Notes: generated from the sequence alone by a model not told the origin. DNA of 64,000 nt from Colwellia ponticola (GCF_005885605.1 NZ_SZVP01000001.1:372001-436000), one strand, 5' to 3'. Shown: positions 1 to 9,126, counted from the first letter of the stretch. Made by a program: numbers and translations.

Positions 1-1314
1 AATGACTGTCAAATAAAGTTACTGATCACCAACCGTGCAAGACTCGCGGCACTTACCCCTTTATTAGCCCAATTACCTGCGCTAGCAAGTATTATTGTGA
101 TTGATGCTAACAATCAAGAAATAACTAAAACAGTATGTACTAATACGGTTAATATACTTAGCTGGCAAGCTTTCCTTGAGTTAGGCGAGCAGCGTTCAGC
201 TAACCTACAGCCCCCTATATCGGCAAATGCTCTTGCTGCTATTTTGTATACATCAGGCAGCACAGGTCAACCAAAAGGTATTATGCTCAGCCATACCAAT
301 ATCGTACTGGGCGCAAAATCGGTCAGTCAGTACCTAGAGCAAACCGCTGATGACAATATACTCGCAGTATTGCCGTTAAGCTTTGATTATGGGCTTAACC
401 AATTGACCAGTTGTTTTCTTGTCGGCGCTAAATGTATATTACTTGACTACTTGTTAGCAAACGATGTCATAAAAGCCATTAGCAAATATAGTATTACGGG
501 TTTAGCGGCAGTGCCACCATTATGGCTACAATTAACGAAGGCAAACTGGCCAAAAGGTGTCGGTCAATCTGTACGCTATTTTACTAATTCTGGGGGCGTA
601 TTACCGTTAAAGACCCTAAATGCTTTACAACACTATATGCCTCAAGCTAAACCTTATCTTATGTATGGCTTAACCGAGGCTTTTCGCTCAAGTTTTTTAC
701 CGCCTAGTGAAATAAAAAATCGTCCTACTTCAATCGGTAAAGCCATTCCTCATGCCGAAATTCTGGTTTTGCGTGACGATGGTAGTTGTTGTGATGATAA
801 TGAAATAGGGGAACTAGTACATATTGGGCCGCTAGTCTCGTTAGGTTATTGGCAAAATAAAGCGGCCACTGCTGAACGGTTTAAGCCGACGCCTAAACAA
901 GCAATAAATAGACAAAACACTGCACTGGCGGTGTTTTCTGGTGATTATGTTAAACGTGATACTGAGGGGTTTCTTTATTTTGTCGCCAGAAAAGATGCGA
1001 TGATCAAAACCTCAGGCTATCGAGTTAGTCCAACCGAAGTAGAGTCGGTATTATTACAATGTCCGCTGATTGATGAGATAGCGATAATAGCTAGTCCCAG
1101 TAACGAACTTGGTCAAAGTATTACCGCCTTGATAGTCACTTTAAATAAAAATACCGAGGTAGCTGAAGCAGTTGTGATGAAATATTGTCAAGTTAACTTA
1201 CCTAACTATATGATACCCAAAAAAATAATATTCTTAAATGAGCTACCACGCAACACAAATGGTAAAGTAGATACCGCGTGGTTAAGCAAAAATTATAATA
1301 ATGAGCTGATTTAA
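1..1314 (+). CDS. Acyl-CoA ligase (AMP-forming), exosortase A-associated; 5' end missing
   Basis: An ANL-superfamily adenylating enzyme that would activate an acyl or aryl acid as AMP ester and pass it to CoA or a carrier protein. The reading frame is open from base 1, so the start and part of the N-terminal domain lie left of the window; a GTG at 97 is an internal codon. The phosphate-binding motif LYTSGSTGQPKG is seen at about 244-280, the motif YGLTEAFRS at about 664-690, and the C-terminal hinge and catalytic lysine region ends in PRNTNGKVD. The wording of the middle region (PLSFDYGLNQLTS, TNSGGVLPL) is that of the family annotated next to exosortase A (TIGR03098). Only 21 bases separate it from the PLP decarboxylase, so they are probably co-transcribed. 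The substrate is unknown. Confidence 0.88.
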   Translation, partial: NDCQIKLLITNRARLAALTPLLAQLPALASIIVIDANNQEITKTVCTNTVNILSWQAFLELGEQRSANLQPPISANALAAILYTSGSTGQPKGIMLSHTNIVLGAKSVSQYLEQTADDNILAVLPLSFDYGLNQLTSCFLVGAKCILLDYLLANDVIKAISKYSITGLAAVPPLWLQLTKANWPKGVGQSVRYFTNSGGVLPLKTLNALQHYMPQAKPYLMYGLTEAFRSSFLPPSEIKNRPTSIGKAIPHAEILVLRDDGSCCDDNEIGELVHIGPLVSLGYWQNKAATAERFKPTPKQAINRQNTALAVFSGDYVKRDTEGFLYFVARKDAMIKTSGYRVSPTEVESVLLQCPLIDEIAIIASPSNELGQSITALIVTLNKNTEVAEAVVMKYCQVNLPNYMIPKKIIFLNELPRNTNGKVDTAWLSKNYNNELI

Positions 1315-1335
1315 CTATATAACAAGGGCAGTAAC

Positions 1336-2628
1336 ATGGAAGCATTGACGAATCATTTACCTACATCACTTAAAGATTCTTTGCCAATAAATGGCGAACT
1401 TTATGTGGGTAACATGCCTTTAAATCACATCGAAAAATTAGTTTCACATACGCCGTTTTACGCCTATGACCGCCAATTAATTATCAATAAAGTTACACAG
1501 TTAATTACTACTTTACCTAAAGAAATATCGTTACATTACGCAATTAAAGCAAACCCTTACCCAAGTTTAGTACAATTAATGGCGACACAAGTGACTGGCT
1601 TTGACGTTGCCTCAAAAAAAGAAATGCTCTTAGCATTACAAACCGGTATGGCCGCAAAAAACATAAGCTTTGCTGGTCCAGGCAAAACAATGCAAGACAT
1701 TGAAGCAGCTATTATTGCTGGTGTAACCCTGCATGTTGAATCTATAGGTGAAATAGCCAAAGTAAAAAAAATTGCTGAGCAGTTGCACATAAAAGCCGAT
1801 ATTGCTATTAGAGTAAACCCTGCATTTGAACTAAAATCTTCAGGTATGAAAATGTCTGGTGGTGCCAAGCCCTTTGGTATTGATGAAGAGCAAATTGCTC
1901 AGGTACTCATGAACTTACCGTTAGCACAGGTCAACTTACGCGGTTTTCATATCTTTGCTGGTTCACAAAATCTTAATGCCAACGCCATTATTTGCGCACA
2001 ACAGCAAACTTTTGCCTTAGCAGAACAGTTAATCACGTTAACAAAGAAAGTAACCAAGCTAGAAATAGAGTACCTTAATATTGGAGGTGGCTTTGGCATA
2101 CCCTACTTTTCAAATGATAACTCCCTAGATATCAATGCTATAGCAGGCAACCTACAAACATTGTTACAGCAATATAAAACTATTTCTAGTAACGTTGAAG
2201 TGATTCTAGAGCTAGGTCGCTATTTAGTGGCTGAGGCAGGTGTTTATGTGTGTAAAATTGTTGATAAAAAAGTATCTCGAGGTACTACTTATTTAGTGTG
2301 TGATGGCGGCTTGCACCACCACTTAGCGAATTCAGGCAATTTTGGTCAAGTCATTAGAAAAAACTATCCTGTGGCTATTGGTAACAAGTTCATAACACAT
2401 AAGAGTAACAGCATCTGCAGTAATGAGCTAAAAGTACAACCCGCCTTAGAGCAAGTCAATATCGTCGGTCCCTTGTGTACTCCCCTTGATATTTTAGCCG
2501 ATAAAGTAAAACTCCCCAAAGCCAACGTAGATGATTATGTTGTAGTATTTCAATCAGGTGCTTATGGCGCTTCAGCAAGTCCAAAAGACTTTCTTAGCCA
2601 AACGCAATTAAGTGAAATATTACTGTAA
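1336..2628 (+). CDS. PLP-dependent decarboxylase, exosortase A system-associated
   Basis: A fold-III (alanine racemase-like barrel) PLP decarboxylase of the ornithine/diaminopimelate decarboxylase superfamily, 430 residues. The PLP-binding lysine is Lys71 in HYAIKANP. The glycine-rich phosphate-binding loop NIGGGFGIPY lies near residue 250. The C-terminal active-site cysteine is in VGPLCTPLD, and the aromatic-rich end has FQSGAYGASAS. The stretch GLHHHLANSGNFGQVI is typical of the exosortase-associated subfamily (TIGR03099) and not of LysA. It sits between the acyl-CoA ligase and the acyltransferase, which suggests it makes or modifies an amine building block for the same pathway. That role is inferred; the amino acid substrate cannot be read from sequence. 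Confidence 0.88.
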   Translation: MEALTNHLPTSLKDSLPINGELYVGNMPLNHIEKLVSHTPFYAYDRQLIINKVTQLITTLPKEISLHYAIKANPYPSLVQLMATQVTGFDVASKKEMLLALQTGMAAKNISFAGPGKTMQDIEAAIIAGVTLHVESIGEIAKVKKIAEQLHIKADIAIRVNPAFELKSSGMKMSGGAKPFGIDEEQIAQVLMNLPLAQVNLRGFHIFAGSQNLNANAIICAQQQTFALAEQLITLTKKVTKLEIEYLNIGGGFGIPYFSNDNSLDINAIAGNLQTLLQQYKTISSNVEVILELGRYLVAEAGVYVCKIVDKKVSRGTTYLVCDGGLHHHLANSGNFGQVIRKNYPVAIGNKFITHKSNSICSNELKVQPALEQVNIVGPLCTPLDILADKVKLPKANVDDYVVVFQSGAYGASASPKDFLSQTQLSEILL

Positions 2629-2703
2629 ATTTATATGATTATTCGTTATAGATAGTTTAGTTTAATAGCTATACTGATAGTAATTGAGCTATACCACCCC
2701 CTA

Positions 2704-3534
2704 ATGGAATTAAAAATGAACTGGAAGAAACAATTATTAAACCTGCCTATTATTGGCAATCTCACTAAACGTGTTGTATCTGCAAAGGCGAGTAAAGAAG
2801 CTCATAATATTTCAGACCATTTTACGCAATTCCTTCAACCTCAAGTAGCTATCAGTAAAACATTACAAGAAGAGGTCTTTAAAATTCGTCATAATGTTTA
2901 CTGTGAAGAGCTCGCTTTTGAAGAAGTTAGAGACGATGGTCAAGAAACAGATGAGTTTGATAAACAATCTATTTTTTCTTTAATCAAACATAAACCTTCA
3001 GGCACATTTACTAGTTGTGTGCGTTTAGTTATCTCAAAAGGTTCTGATGAGTTACTTCCTATTGAAAAATACTGTATCGACTCAGTTACTAACGAGGAAC
3101 TTCATCCTAAAAACTTTAAACGATCTGAAATTGCAGAGATATCTCGTTTGGCGGTTAAGTCTGACTTTCGCCGTCGTAAAGCTGATAAATATAAAGGCTC
3201 TGGTACTGGGGTTATCAGCGAAACAAGTTATTCAGAAACCGAGTTACGCTGCTTTCCTTTTATTGCCATAGGTTTATACATGACAGCAGCAACAATAGCC
3301 ATGAACACTGGCATACGCCATGTTTATGTCATGATGGAGCCTAGACTTGCCCGTAGTATGAAATTTATTGGTATTACATTTCAGCAACTCGGTGTACCTG
3401 TTGACTATCATGGTTTACGCGCGCCCTATTATATTAACGCGGATATATTTATGAATAACCTATCACCTGGTTTTAAAAGTCTTTATAAGACCATTGAAAA
3501 AGATGTGTGCTTACAATTACAACAGTTAAAGTAA
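2704..3534 (+). CDS. PEP-CTERM/exosortase system-associated acyltransferase (GNAT fold)
   Basis: A 276-residue protein of the exosortase-associated acyltransferase family (TIGR03694). It is distantly related to acyl-homoserine-lactone synthases and to N-acyl amino acid synthases such as FeeM. The opening KIRHNVYCEELAFE corresponds to the autoinducer-synthase-like N-terminal motif, and EISRLAVKSDFRRRK matches the acyl-donor loop. No signal peptide is evident; a hydrophobic MNWKKQLLNLPIIGNL start could be peripheral to the membrane. An in-frame ATG at 2716 is an alternative start and has GGA a few bases upstream. It lies 75 bases after the decarboxylase. Known family members are found with exosortase/EPS loci; what it acylates here is not known. 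Confidence 0.85.
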   Translation: MELKMNWKKQLLNLPIIGNLTKRVVSAKASKEAHNISDHFTQFLQPQVAISKTLQEEVFKIRHNVYCEELAFEEVRDDGQETDEFDKQSIFSLIKHKPSGTFTSCVRLVISKGSDELLPIEKYCIDSVTNEELHPKNFKRSEIAEISRLAVKSDFRRRKADKYKGSGTGVISETSYSETELRCFPFIAIGLYMTAATIAMNTGIRHVYVMMEPRLARSMKFIGITFQQLGVPVDYHGLRAPYYINADIFMNNLSPGFKSLYKTIEKDVCLQLQQLK

Positions 3535-3607
3535 AGATAAGTACGTACGCAATAACCTAACAAATATGTTAATAACAAATTAATTTAACAATTTTTGAGA
3601 AAAAATA

Positions 3608-5281
3608 ATGCCCAACAAACTTATCTCTCTCATTGAAAATGTACTAACAACAGATTCAAACTTATCATTTGATCATAAAGAACTCGCCCCTTTTATGGTG
3701 GGTACTGAGGGATTAGAGTATTTTGATAATAAAAAAAGGGCGCTAATGGCGGTCATTACCCTAACGCAATCAACTGAAATCAAAGCATTACTTGATTTAG
3801 CCAATCAATGTGCCCATGACGGTGAACTTGCCTTTTCCTTGTATCCTATTAGCACAGGCAAAAACTGGGGTTATGGTACGAGCCAACCTACTGGCTTAAC
3901 TCAAAATATTATTCTGCTAGATTTAAGTAAATTAAATACTATTTGTGACTTTGATGCTGAACTAGGGTTATTAACTATTGAACCCGGCGTCACTCAGCAA
4001 CAATTAAGTGATTATTTACACGTAAATAATCATGACTATATGGTACCTGTAACCGGTGCCGGTCCCGATTGCTCTATCCTAGCAAATGCTATAGAGCGCG
4101 GTTACGGCATAACTCCTTATACCGATCATTTTAGTGCTGTCACTAGTATTAAGGGCTATTGGGCAAATGGTAGGCCTTATCAATCGGCTGTTAACGAATT
4201 AGATGCCAGTAATGATAAGTTTGTCGATAAGACATTTAAATGGGGCGTTGGCCCTTATTTAGACGGCCTATTTACCCAGTCTAACTTAGGTATTGTTAGT
4301 CAAATGACTATCCGTCTAGCCAAGAAAAAAGCAGACTTTACTTCTTTTTTTATTCAAATCAAAGATGATGAAATGCTTGAAAAAGCCGTCCCCTTAATAA
4401 GACAGGTATTACAAGATTATGAAGGCATTGTTGGCTCGATTAACTTGATGGATCAACGCCGTTTATTATCTATGTTTGCCACACCGCCACAGGGTGATGA
4501 TACTCATAAAGTGATGAGTGATAAAAAAATAAAGAAATTGGCAAAAGAATTACAAGCGCCAAGTTGGACTATTGTCGGTAGTATTTATGGTAGTACAGGG
4601 GTTGTTAGTGCGGTCAAAAAAGAAATTAATGCTATTTTCAAAAAGATACCTTGTAAGCGAATTTATTCAAATAGCTTATTAATTCTTTTTGCTAATAAGG
4701 TATTTGATAACCTCCCCTCTTGGTTAATTAATAGTGTTGCACCTTTAACGATCATAGCTGATCAACTTGACTCATTTAGCAAAGGAAAAGAGATCATGCT
4801 AGGCAAACCTAATAAGGTAGCGTTAAAGCTCGCTTATTGGCGCCATAAAAATGCGGAAGTATTTGATAGCGAAGCATTATCACCAGGAAAAGATGGCTGT
4901 GGTTTACTTTGGTATGCGCCATTAGTAACAATGAAAGCCGATAAAATGCGTGAGTATGTCGACTTTATCAGAGAAACCTGCCCGAAATTTAATATTGAGC
5001 CTTTTATTACTTTCACTAATCTCAAACACGACTGTGTTGATAGTACCATTCCAATAGTGTTTGATTTGAGTAATCCTCAGGCGGTCACTGATGCCCATAA
5101 TTGCTTAAAAACACTGGTAGAAGAAGGTTTGAAAAAAGGTTTTGTACCGTATCGTTTAAATATAGACCAGCAACAATGGTTACTTAATAAAGACAGTGAC
5201 TTTTGGCAAACCGTCAATCAACTAAAAAGCAGTTTAGACCCTAACAATATACTCAGCCAAGGACGATATAATCCTAACTAA
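3608..5281 (+). CDS. FAD-binding oxidoreductase, vanillyl-alcohol oxidase / p-cresol methylhydroxylase type
   Basis: A 557-residue flavoprotein with a PCMH-type FAD domain. The PP-loop YPISTGKNWGYG is at residues 79-90, LLTIEPGVT follows, then GPDCSILANAIERGYG. Next is the VAO/PCMH signature TPYTDHF and GPYLDGLFTQSNLGIVS. The C-terminus LDPNNILSQGRYNP is the usual family ending. Relatives oxidise 4-alkylphenols or aryl alcohols, often with covalently bound FAD; I could not identify the covalent attachment residue with confidence. No signal peptide. It starts at an ATG 73 bases after the acyltransferase, on the same strand as the exosortase-associated set, and is followed by a strong terminator, so it may be the last gene of that operon. 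A role in the same pathway is inferred from position only. Confidence 0.82.
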   Translation: MPNKLISLIENVLTTDSNLSFDHKELAPFMVGTEGLEYFDNKKRALMAVITLTQSTEIKALLDLANQCAHDGELAFSLYPISTGKNWGYGTSQPTGLTQNIILLDLSKLNTICDFDAELGLLTIEPGVTQQQLSDYLHVNNHDYMVPVTGAGPDCSILANAIERGYGITPYTDHFSAVTSIKGYWANGRPYQSAVNELDASNDKFVDKTFKWGVGPYLDGLFTQSNLGIVSQMTIRLAKKKADFTSFFIQIKDDEMLEKAVPLIRQVLQDYEGIVGSINLMDQRRLLSMFATPPQGDDTHKVMSDKKIKKLAKELQAPSWTIVGSIYGSTGVVSAVKKEINAIFKKIPCKRIYSNSLLILFANKVFDNLPSWLINSVAPLTIIADQLDSFSKGKEIMLGKPNKVALKLAYWRHKNAEVFDSEALSPGKDGCGLLWYAPLVTMKADKMREYVDFIRETCPKFNIEPFITFTNLKHDCVDSTIPIVFDLSNPQAVTDAHNCLKTLVEEGLKKGFVPYRLNIDQQQWLLNKDSDFWQTVNQLKSSLDPNNILSQGRYNPN

Positions 5282-5330
5282 TACCATTGCATATAAAGAC
5301 GTGAACACTGTCTTATACGAATTGGTATAA
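5277..5330. repeat. 54-bp near-palindrome (ATACCA...TGGTAT), overlapping the stop codon of the flavoenzyme
   Basis: The sequence reads as an imperfect palindrome over its full length, with outer arms containing ATACCATT and AATTGGTAT and centre GTGAACAC. It begins inside the stop region of the upstream gene. The arms resemble the terminal inverted repeats of the 51551-51823 element (shared ATACCA, ATAAAGA.GTG and TTGGTATAA), so it is probably a minimal member of the same repeat family. Confidence 0.7.
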
Positions 5331-5392
5331 GTACTAGGCAGTATTTTTTGGTATTACTACCTTTATATAATGAAGACTTAATATTACTTTAT

Positions 5393-5430
5393 AAAAAAGC
5401 CGAATAAGCATTTGCTTATCCGGCTTTTTT
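5393..5430. terminator. Bidirectional rho-independent terminator
   Basis: An 11-bp stem, GCCGAATAAGC / GCTTATCCGGC with one G-T pair, is flanked by A6 on the left and T7 on the right. It lies between the flavoenzyme (plus strand) and the HDOD gene (minus strand), so it can serve both. Confidence 0.85.
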
Positions 5431-5478
5431 TACTGAATTTTTTATTGGAGTAGGTGTAAAATAGAACTAAAAACCACG

Positions 5479-6330
5479 TTAATAAAGCATTGACCTGCTC
5501 GGGTTCAAAATTGACAGTATACCTAAACGCTCTAAGTCACAATAGTCAAGGGCACTGTCAAGCATATCGTCATCAATCCCCAGTAAAGCGAGTTGCTCTT
5601 GCGTTAATAAGTCACTGTATTCTACATCTTGCTCTTTCAACACCTGATTTTTATACATTATTCGCTTAGCAACATACAAAATCTGTGTTTCTGTATTATG
5701 CTGCACTAAATTTTCAGTATCTTGATCGCGAATAGGAGAAAAAATGCTATAAGGTAGATGCCATTGTTTTAGTAACTGAGCAGAGCATTGACCCAAAGTA
5801 AACCCTAAGACATCTTGTTGTTTAACCCAAGGTAACACCTTAATATCTAAGCTTTCACAATACTGCAATTGCTCCGCAGTAACTTGATGAACCACTAACT
5901 CACCTAAATTATGCAACAAACCTAGGATAAATAAACGCTCAGAATGCGCAATACCTAACTGAGACCCTAAAAATTTCATCAACAAGGCACAATCAACACT
6001 TTTCAACCAAAAATTGTCAAGATACTGCTGTTCCGCATTAACTTTTTTAAAGGCTTCAGTGGTAAAATAGGCAATAACTAAGTTATAAACTTCAGTAATA
6101 CCTAATACCAACACTGCCTTAGAAATAGTATCAATTTTACCTGGGTAGTTAAAAAAAGGACTATTGGCCAACTTTAATATTGCACCAGAAAGTGCAGGAT
6201 CTATAAGAATAACGTCAGAAATATCATCAATAGTTGAGGTTTCATCGTCAATTAACTCTCTAATTCTAATAAATGAATCTGATAAAACAAAAATCTCACT
6301 GGTTTCTTTTACATACTCTTCTGCGGTCAT
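5479..6330 (-). CDS. HDOD domain-containing signalling protein
   Basis: A 283-residue protein that is almost entirely an HDOD domain, the catalytically silent relative of the HD phosphohydrolase domain used in bacterial signalling. The region IDPALSGAILKLANSPFF, the conserved KAVLVLGI helix and ILGLLHNLGELVV are typical. The metal-binding HD doublet is absent (HN instead), as expected. No transmembrane segment or output domain is present. It is a paralogue of the protein at 13658-14500, with the same length and organisation. It is expressed on its own, with terminator 5393-5430 downstream. Function beyond signalling or protein interaction cannot be assigned. Confidence 0.85.
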   Translation of the reverse strand: MTAEEYVKETSEIFVLSDSFIRIRELIDDETSTIDDISDVILIDPALSGAILKLANSPFFNYPGKIDTISKAVLVLGITEVYNLVIAYFTTEAFKKVNAEQQYLDNFWLKSVDCALLMKFLGSQLGIAHSERLFILGLLHNLGELVVHQVTAEQLQYCESLDIKVLPWVKQQDVLGFTLGQCSAQLLKQWHLPYSIFSPIRDQDTENLVQHNTETQILYVAKRIMYKNQVLKEQDVEYSDLLTQEQLALLGIDDDMLDSALDYCDLERLGILSILNPSRSMLY

Positions 6331-6472
6331 TCTGTTACCTTACTACTGCTTATATATTTGATTATTGACTATCCAGTAAATACAGTTTGCACCTAAAGAG
6401 GCTTATATTAGCGACAATCGTTACGTGATGGTTTTATATCTATACAAAGACTTTATTTTCAAGTTCAAGTAA

Positions 6473-7324
6473 CTAATAGTCAATACATATTTGATAAGAA
6501 CTGAACTTTCTCATGTTAATAACACCTTTATCAAAAATTAAATATTGGCCTTTAATACCTAATAACACGCCAGTAACGGTGGATGTTTTATCAAAATTAA
6601 AAGAACTAATTTTGTTCAAGTATTGGCTAACAGGATATTTAATTTCTTGTACGTTTTCATCTAACTCTTGTACTGCATCGCTACCGAATTTAAGCCTAAG
6701 CTGTGATAAGCGTAAACTAATCTCAGGGATTAGCTCTTCAGCTCTCGCTTTTAAATCTAAAGGCTCTGGCTCGCCTTTTAACATAGCGCGCCAATTCGTT
6801 TTATCACTAATAAAATCTGCTAATGCTGTTTCGACTAACCCCGACTGCAAACGAGTACTCACTTTAAATATAGGTAATGCTTGGCAAGCACCTTGGTCAA
6901 TCCAACGAGTAGGTAATTGTGTATGTCGAGTTATCCCTACTTTTAAGCCTGAGCTATTCGCTAAATATACATAATGATCAATCATACAATTACGTTCACC
7001 CCACTGAGGGTCTCGACAAGTCCCTAAATGAAAGTGACAAGTTTCAGGTTTCATAATACACATATCACACTGAGGAAGTTTAGCCATGCAAGGATAGCAA
7101 TAGCCTTGTGAGTAGCTTTTTTTAATACCTTTACCACAGTTTTTACAAGCAATAACACCAGAAAAATTCAAGCTTATTGTTTTACCTATTAACGGGTTTA
7201 AGGCAATACTTTGCTTAGCTCCATCATCATGAAGGCTAACTAAAGGGAGTTGGTATTGAACTAGATTATTACTATCAAGTTGCGCGGTAAGTTTTTCTAC
7301 TGCACCGATGTCACTAATTGGCAT
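6473..7324 (-). CDS. DUF2797 family protein with a zinc-binding cysteine cluster
   Basis: A 283-residue protein of the DUF2797 family, function unknown. The N-terminal third carries cysteine pairs at C60/C63, C76/C79, C86/C89 and C96/C103 (CKNCG, CYPC, CDMC), likely two zinc sites. The following region, YLANSSGLKVGITRHTQLPTR at about residues 120-140, resembles a GIY-YIG-like nuclease core. It begins at ATG 7324 and has no partner gene on the same strand close by: the HDOD gene starts 142 bases downstream and ArfB ends 151 bases upstream. A nucleic-acid role is suggested by the zinc cluster and the GIY-YIG resemblance, but this is inference. Confidence 0.8.
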   Translation of the reverse strand: MPISDIGAVEKLTAQLDSNNLVQYQLPLVSLHDDGAKQSIALNPLIGKTISLNFSGVIACKNCGKGIKKSYSQGYCYPCMAKLPQCDMCIMKPETCHFHLGTCRDPQWGERNCMIDHYVYLANSSGLKVGITRHTQLPTRWIDQGACQALPIFKVSTRLQSGLVETALADFISDKTNWRAMLKGEPEPLDLKARAEELIPEISLRLSQLRLKFGSDAVQELDENVQEIKYPVSQYLNKISSFNFDKTSTVTGVLLGIKGQYLIFDKGVINMRKFSSYQICIDY

Positions 7325-7475
7325 AGTTGCTCTCTATTTTTAGGGGTTAAAATTTTTACATACAGATGATATCAGTTTAGTAGCATGTATTATTGTCTAA
7401 GTAGCTAAATTCATTTGATATTATTAGAGGTTTTATCTTGGATATTTTAAAGCATCGTCGCAATAATCGTACTCT

Positions 7476-7889
7476 CTACAACTGCACTTTTTTACGTGTT
7501 TGTTTCACGTCTTTTCTATTAGCCTTGCCTGTTAAACGTCGTTGTACTGAACCTTTAGTCGGTTTAGTTGCACGTCTAGACTTTTGCACGACCATAGCTG
7601 ATAGAATTAATTCTTTAAGTCGTTTCAGTGCATCATCTTTGTTCATTGATTGCGTTCTAAATGACTGGGCTTTAATGATAATAATACCATCACTTGATAT
7701 TCGACTATCCGATAATTTTAATAAGCGCTCTTTGTAAATGTCTGGTAGTGTAGACCGCTTAATATCAAAACGTAAATGTATGGCAGTTTCTACCTTATTA
7801 ACGCGTTGACCACCATTACCAGTGGCTCTTATACCGGTCAGCTCTATTTCCCAAGCAGCTAAGCTGACATTATTTGATATCTCAAGCAC
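7476..7889 (-). CDS. arfB: Alternative ribosome-rescue factor ArfB (YaeJ-type peptidyl-tRNA hydrolase)
   Basis: A 137-residue class-I release-factor-like protein that frees ribosomes stalled on mRNAs lacking a stop codon. The catalytic GGQ motif is G26-G27-Q28 in TGNGGQRVNKVETAIHLRF, followed by the conserved LRFDI..S.LP..YKERLL segment. There is no codon-recognition domain, and the lysine/arginine-rich tail (RRLTGKANRKDVKQTRKK) is the one that enters the mRNA channel in known ArfB. Length matches E. coli ArfB (140). The start is a GTG at 7889, which aligns with the E. coli start MIVIS; no upstream ATG fits. The GIY-YIG gene is divergent, 52 bases away. Confidence 0.93.
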   Translation of the reverse strand: MLEISNNVSLAAWEIELTGIRATGNGGQRVNKVETAIHLRFDIKRSTLPDIYKERLLKLSDSRISSDGIIIIKAQSFRTQSMNKDDALKRLKELILSAMVVQKSRRATKPTKGSVQRRLTGKANRKDVKQTRKKVQL

Positions 7890-7941
7890 TTTTATTTACC
7901 ATTTTTATTACTAATCAATTTAATATTAAGTATAAAGCCAT

Positions 7942-8238
7942 ATGAACAAGCACAGTAAAAAAAGCACTTGGTGGGTTTATTTACTCCGCTGTAAAGACAA
8001 TAGTTTATATGCCGGCGTTACTACAGATATACATAGACGTACCAATGAACATAATAACAGTAAACTTGGCGCTAAATATACCCTTGCAAGACGTCCTGTA
8101 AGTTTGGCTTACTTAGAACAAGCTGACGATAAAAGCAGCGCTTGTAAAAGAGAATATCAAATTCGTCAGCTAAGCAAAGTTAAAAAAGAGCAATTGGTTG
8201 GTAACTATAGTGAAGATGATAGTAAAGCTAATAAATAG
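7942..8238 (+). CDS. GIY-YIG nuclease superfamily protein (UPF0213, YhbQ-like)
   Basis: A 98-residue single-domain GIY-YIG protein. The family motif appears as WWVYLLRC...SLYAGVTTDIHRR, so the GIY and YIG triads read VYL and YAG. The arginine in RRTNEHN and the glutamate in SACKREYQIRQL are in place. This is the YhbQ/UPF0213 group, small stand-alone domains linked to DNA repair in some studies but of uncertain function. It is divergent from arfB with a 52-base gap that must hold both promoters. The last residues are acidic and probably flexible. Confidence 0.88.
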   Translation: MNKHSKKSTWWVYLLRCKDNSLYAGVTTDIHRRTNEHNNSKLGAKYTLARRPVSLAYLEQADDKSSACKREYQIRQLSKVKKEQLVGNYSEDDSKANK

Positions 8239-8394
8239 AGTTAACTAGTTACTTATCCAACGTAAATCAACACTTAATGATAACCTTATAACAGGTCAGC
8301 TTAGTTGCAGATCGGCAATTATTTTTTCGATTTAGCACTAAACTACTGCTAGAATACGGTGATTATATAGGTTTTACTTAAAAAAGTTGTACTG

Positions 8395-9117
8395 ATGTCT
8401 ATCAAAAAAATGTTTATTGAAAACTTTTGTCCTATTGACGCTAATGAAATTAGCTTCACGCGCCAACAAGGTAGCGACTTTGCCAAGCAAGTCGCCGATG
8501 ACTTTAACCCATTACACAATATTGATGCGAAAAGGTTTTGTGTTCCTGGTGATTTACTGTTTTCAATTGTAATCGCTAAATCGGGTCTTCATAAGAAAAT
8601 GACTTTTGACTTTTCTGGAATGGTTAGCGACAACGTTAGTCTCACCTTTCCTGAGCATATCGATGACAGCTTTGCTATTAAAGACGATAAAGATAAAACC
8701 TGCCTTAGTGTCAGTGTTAGCGATGAAAAAACAAATAACCCATCCTTAATCAATGCCTTAACAAAGGCATATGTCGATTTTTCTGGTCATACTTTTCCAG
8801 ATATATTGGTTAAGCTAATGTCTGAAAATAATGTCATGATCAACCCTGCCCGCCCAATGGTTATGTATCAATCCATGTCTATTGATTTACATACTTTAGC
8901 GGCTGAATCTGTCAGCTTAAAGCTTGCTAAAACAAGTTTAACGATTGACAGTAAACGTGGTGACGCTTGGCTTGAGTTTGATTTGTTATCAAACGGAGAA
9001 GTCATTGGCCATGGTAAAAAACACATGCTGTTAAGTGGTCTTCGTTCATACGAGCAAGAGTCTGTAGATGCTATGGTAAATCAATATCATCAAACTAAAG
9101 CTGACTATCAAGGTTAA
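8395..9117 (+). CDS. DUF3581 family protein
   Basis: A 240-residue cytoplasmic protein that I recognise as the DUF3581 family, widespread in marine gammaproteobacteria and of unknown function. The segment DDFNPLHNIDAKRFCVPGDLLFS at residues 37-59 resembles the hydratase loop of MaoC-like hot-dog proteins (D-F-NP-x-H, then PGDL). A distant hot-dog dehydratase or thioesterase fold is therefore possible but unproven. There is no signal peptide or membrane segment. It starts at ATG 8395 and stands alone; the gene is followed directly by a heptamer repeat. Confidence 0.7.
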   Translation: MSIKKMFIENFCPIDANEISFTRQQGSDFAKQVADDFNPLHNIDAKRFCVPGDLLFSIVIAKSGLHKKMTFDFSGMVSDNVSLTFPEHIDDSFAIKDDKDKTCLSVSVSDEKTNNPSLINALTKAYVDFSGHTFPDILVKLMSENNVMINPARPMVMYQSMSIDLHTLAAESVSLKLAKTSLTIDSKRGDAWLEFDLLSNGEVIGHGKKHMLLSGLRSYEQESVDAMVNQYHQTKADYQG

Positions 9118-9126
9118 ATGAATCGC

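Noticed and set aside
7438-7737. Open frame on the plus strand across arfB
   Set aside because: It is a shadow of arfB, with no homology and no start signal, as are similar frames opposite ftsZ, mutT-secA, petB and putA.
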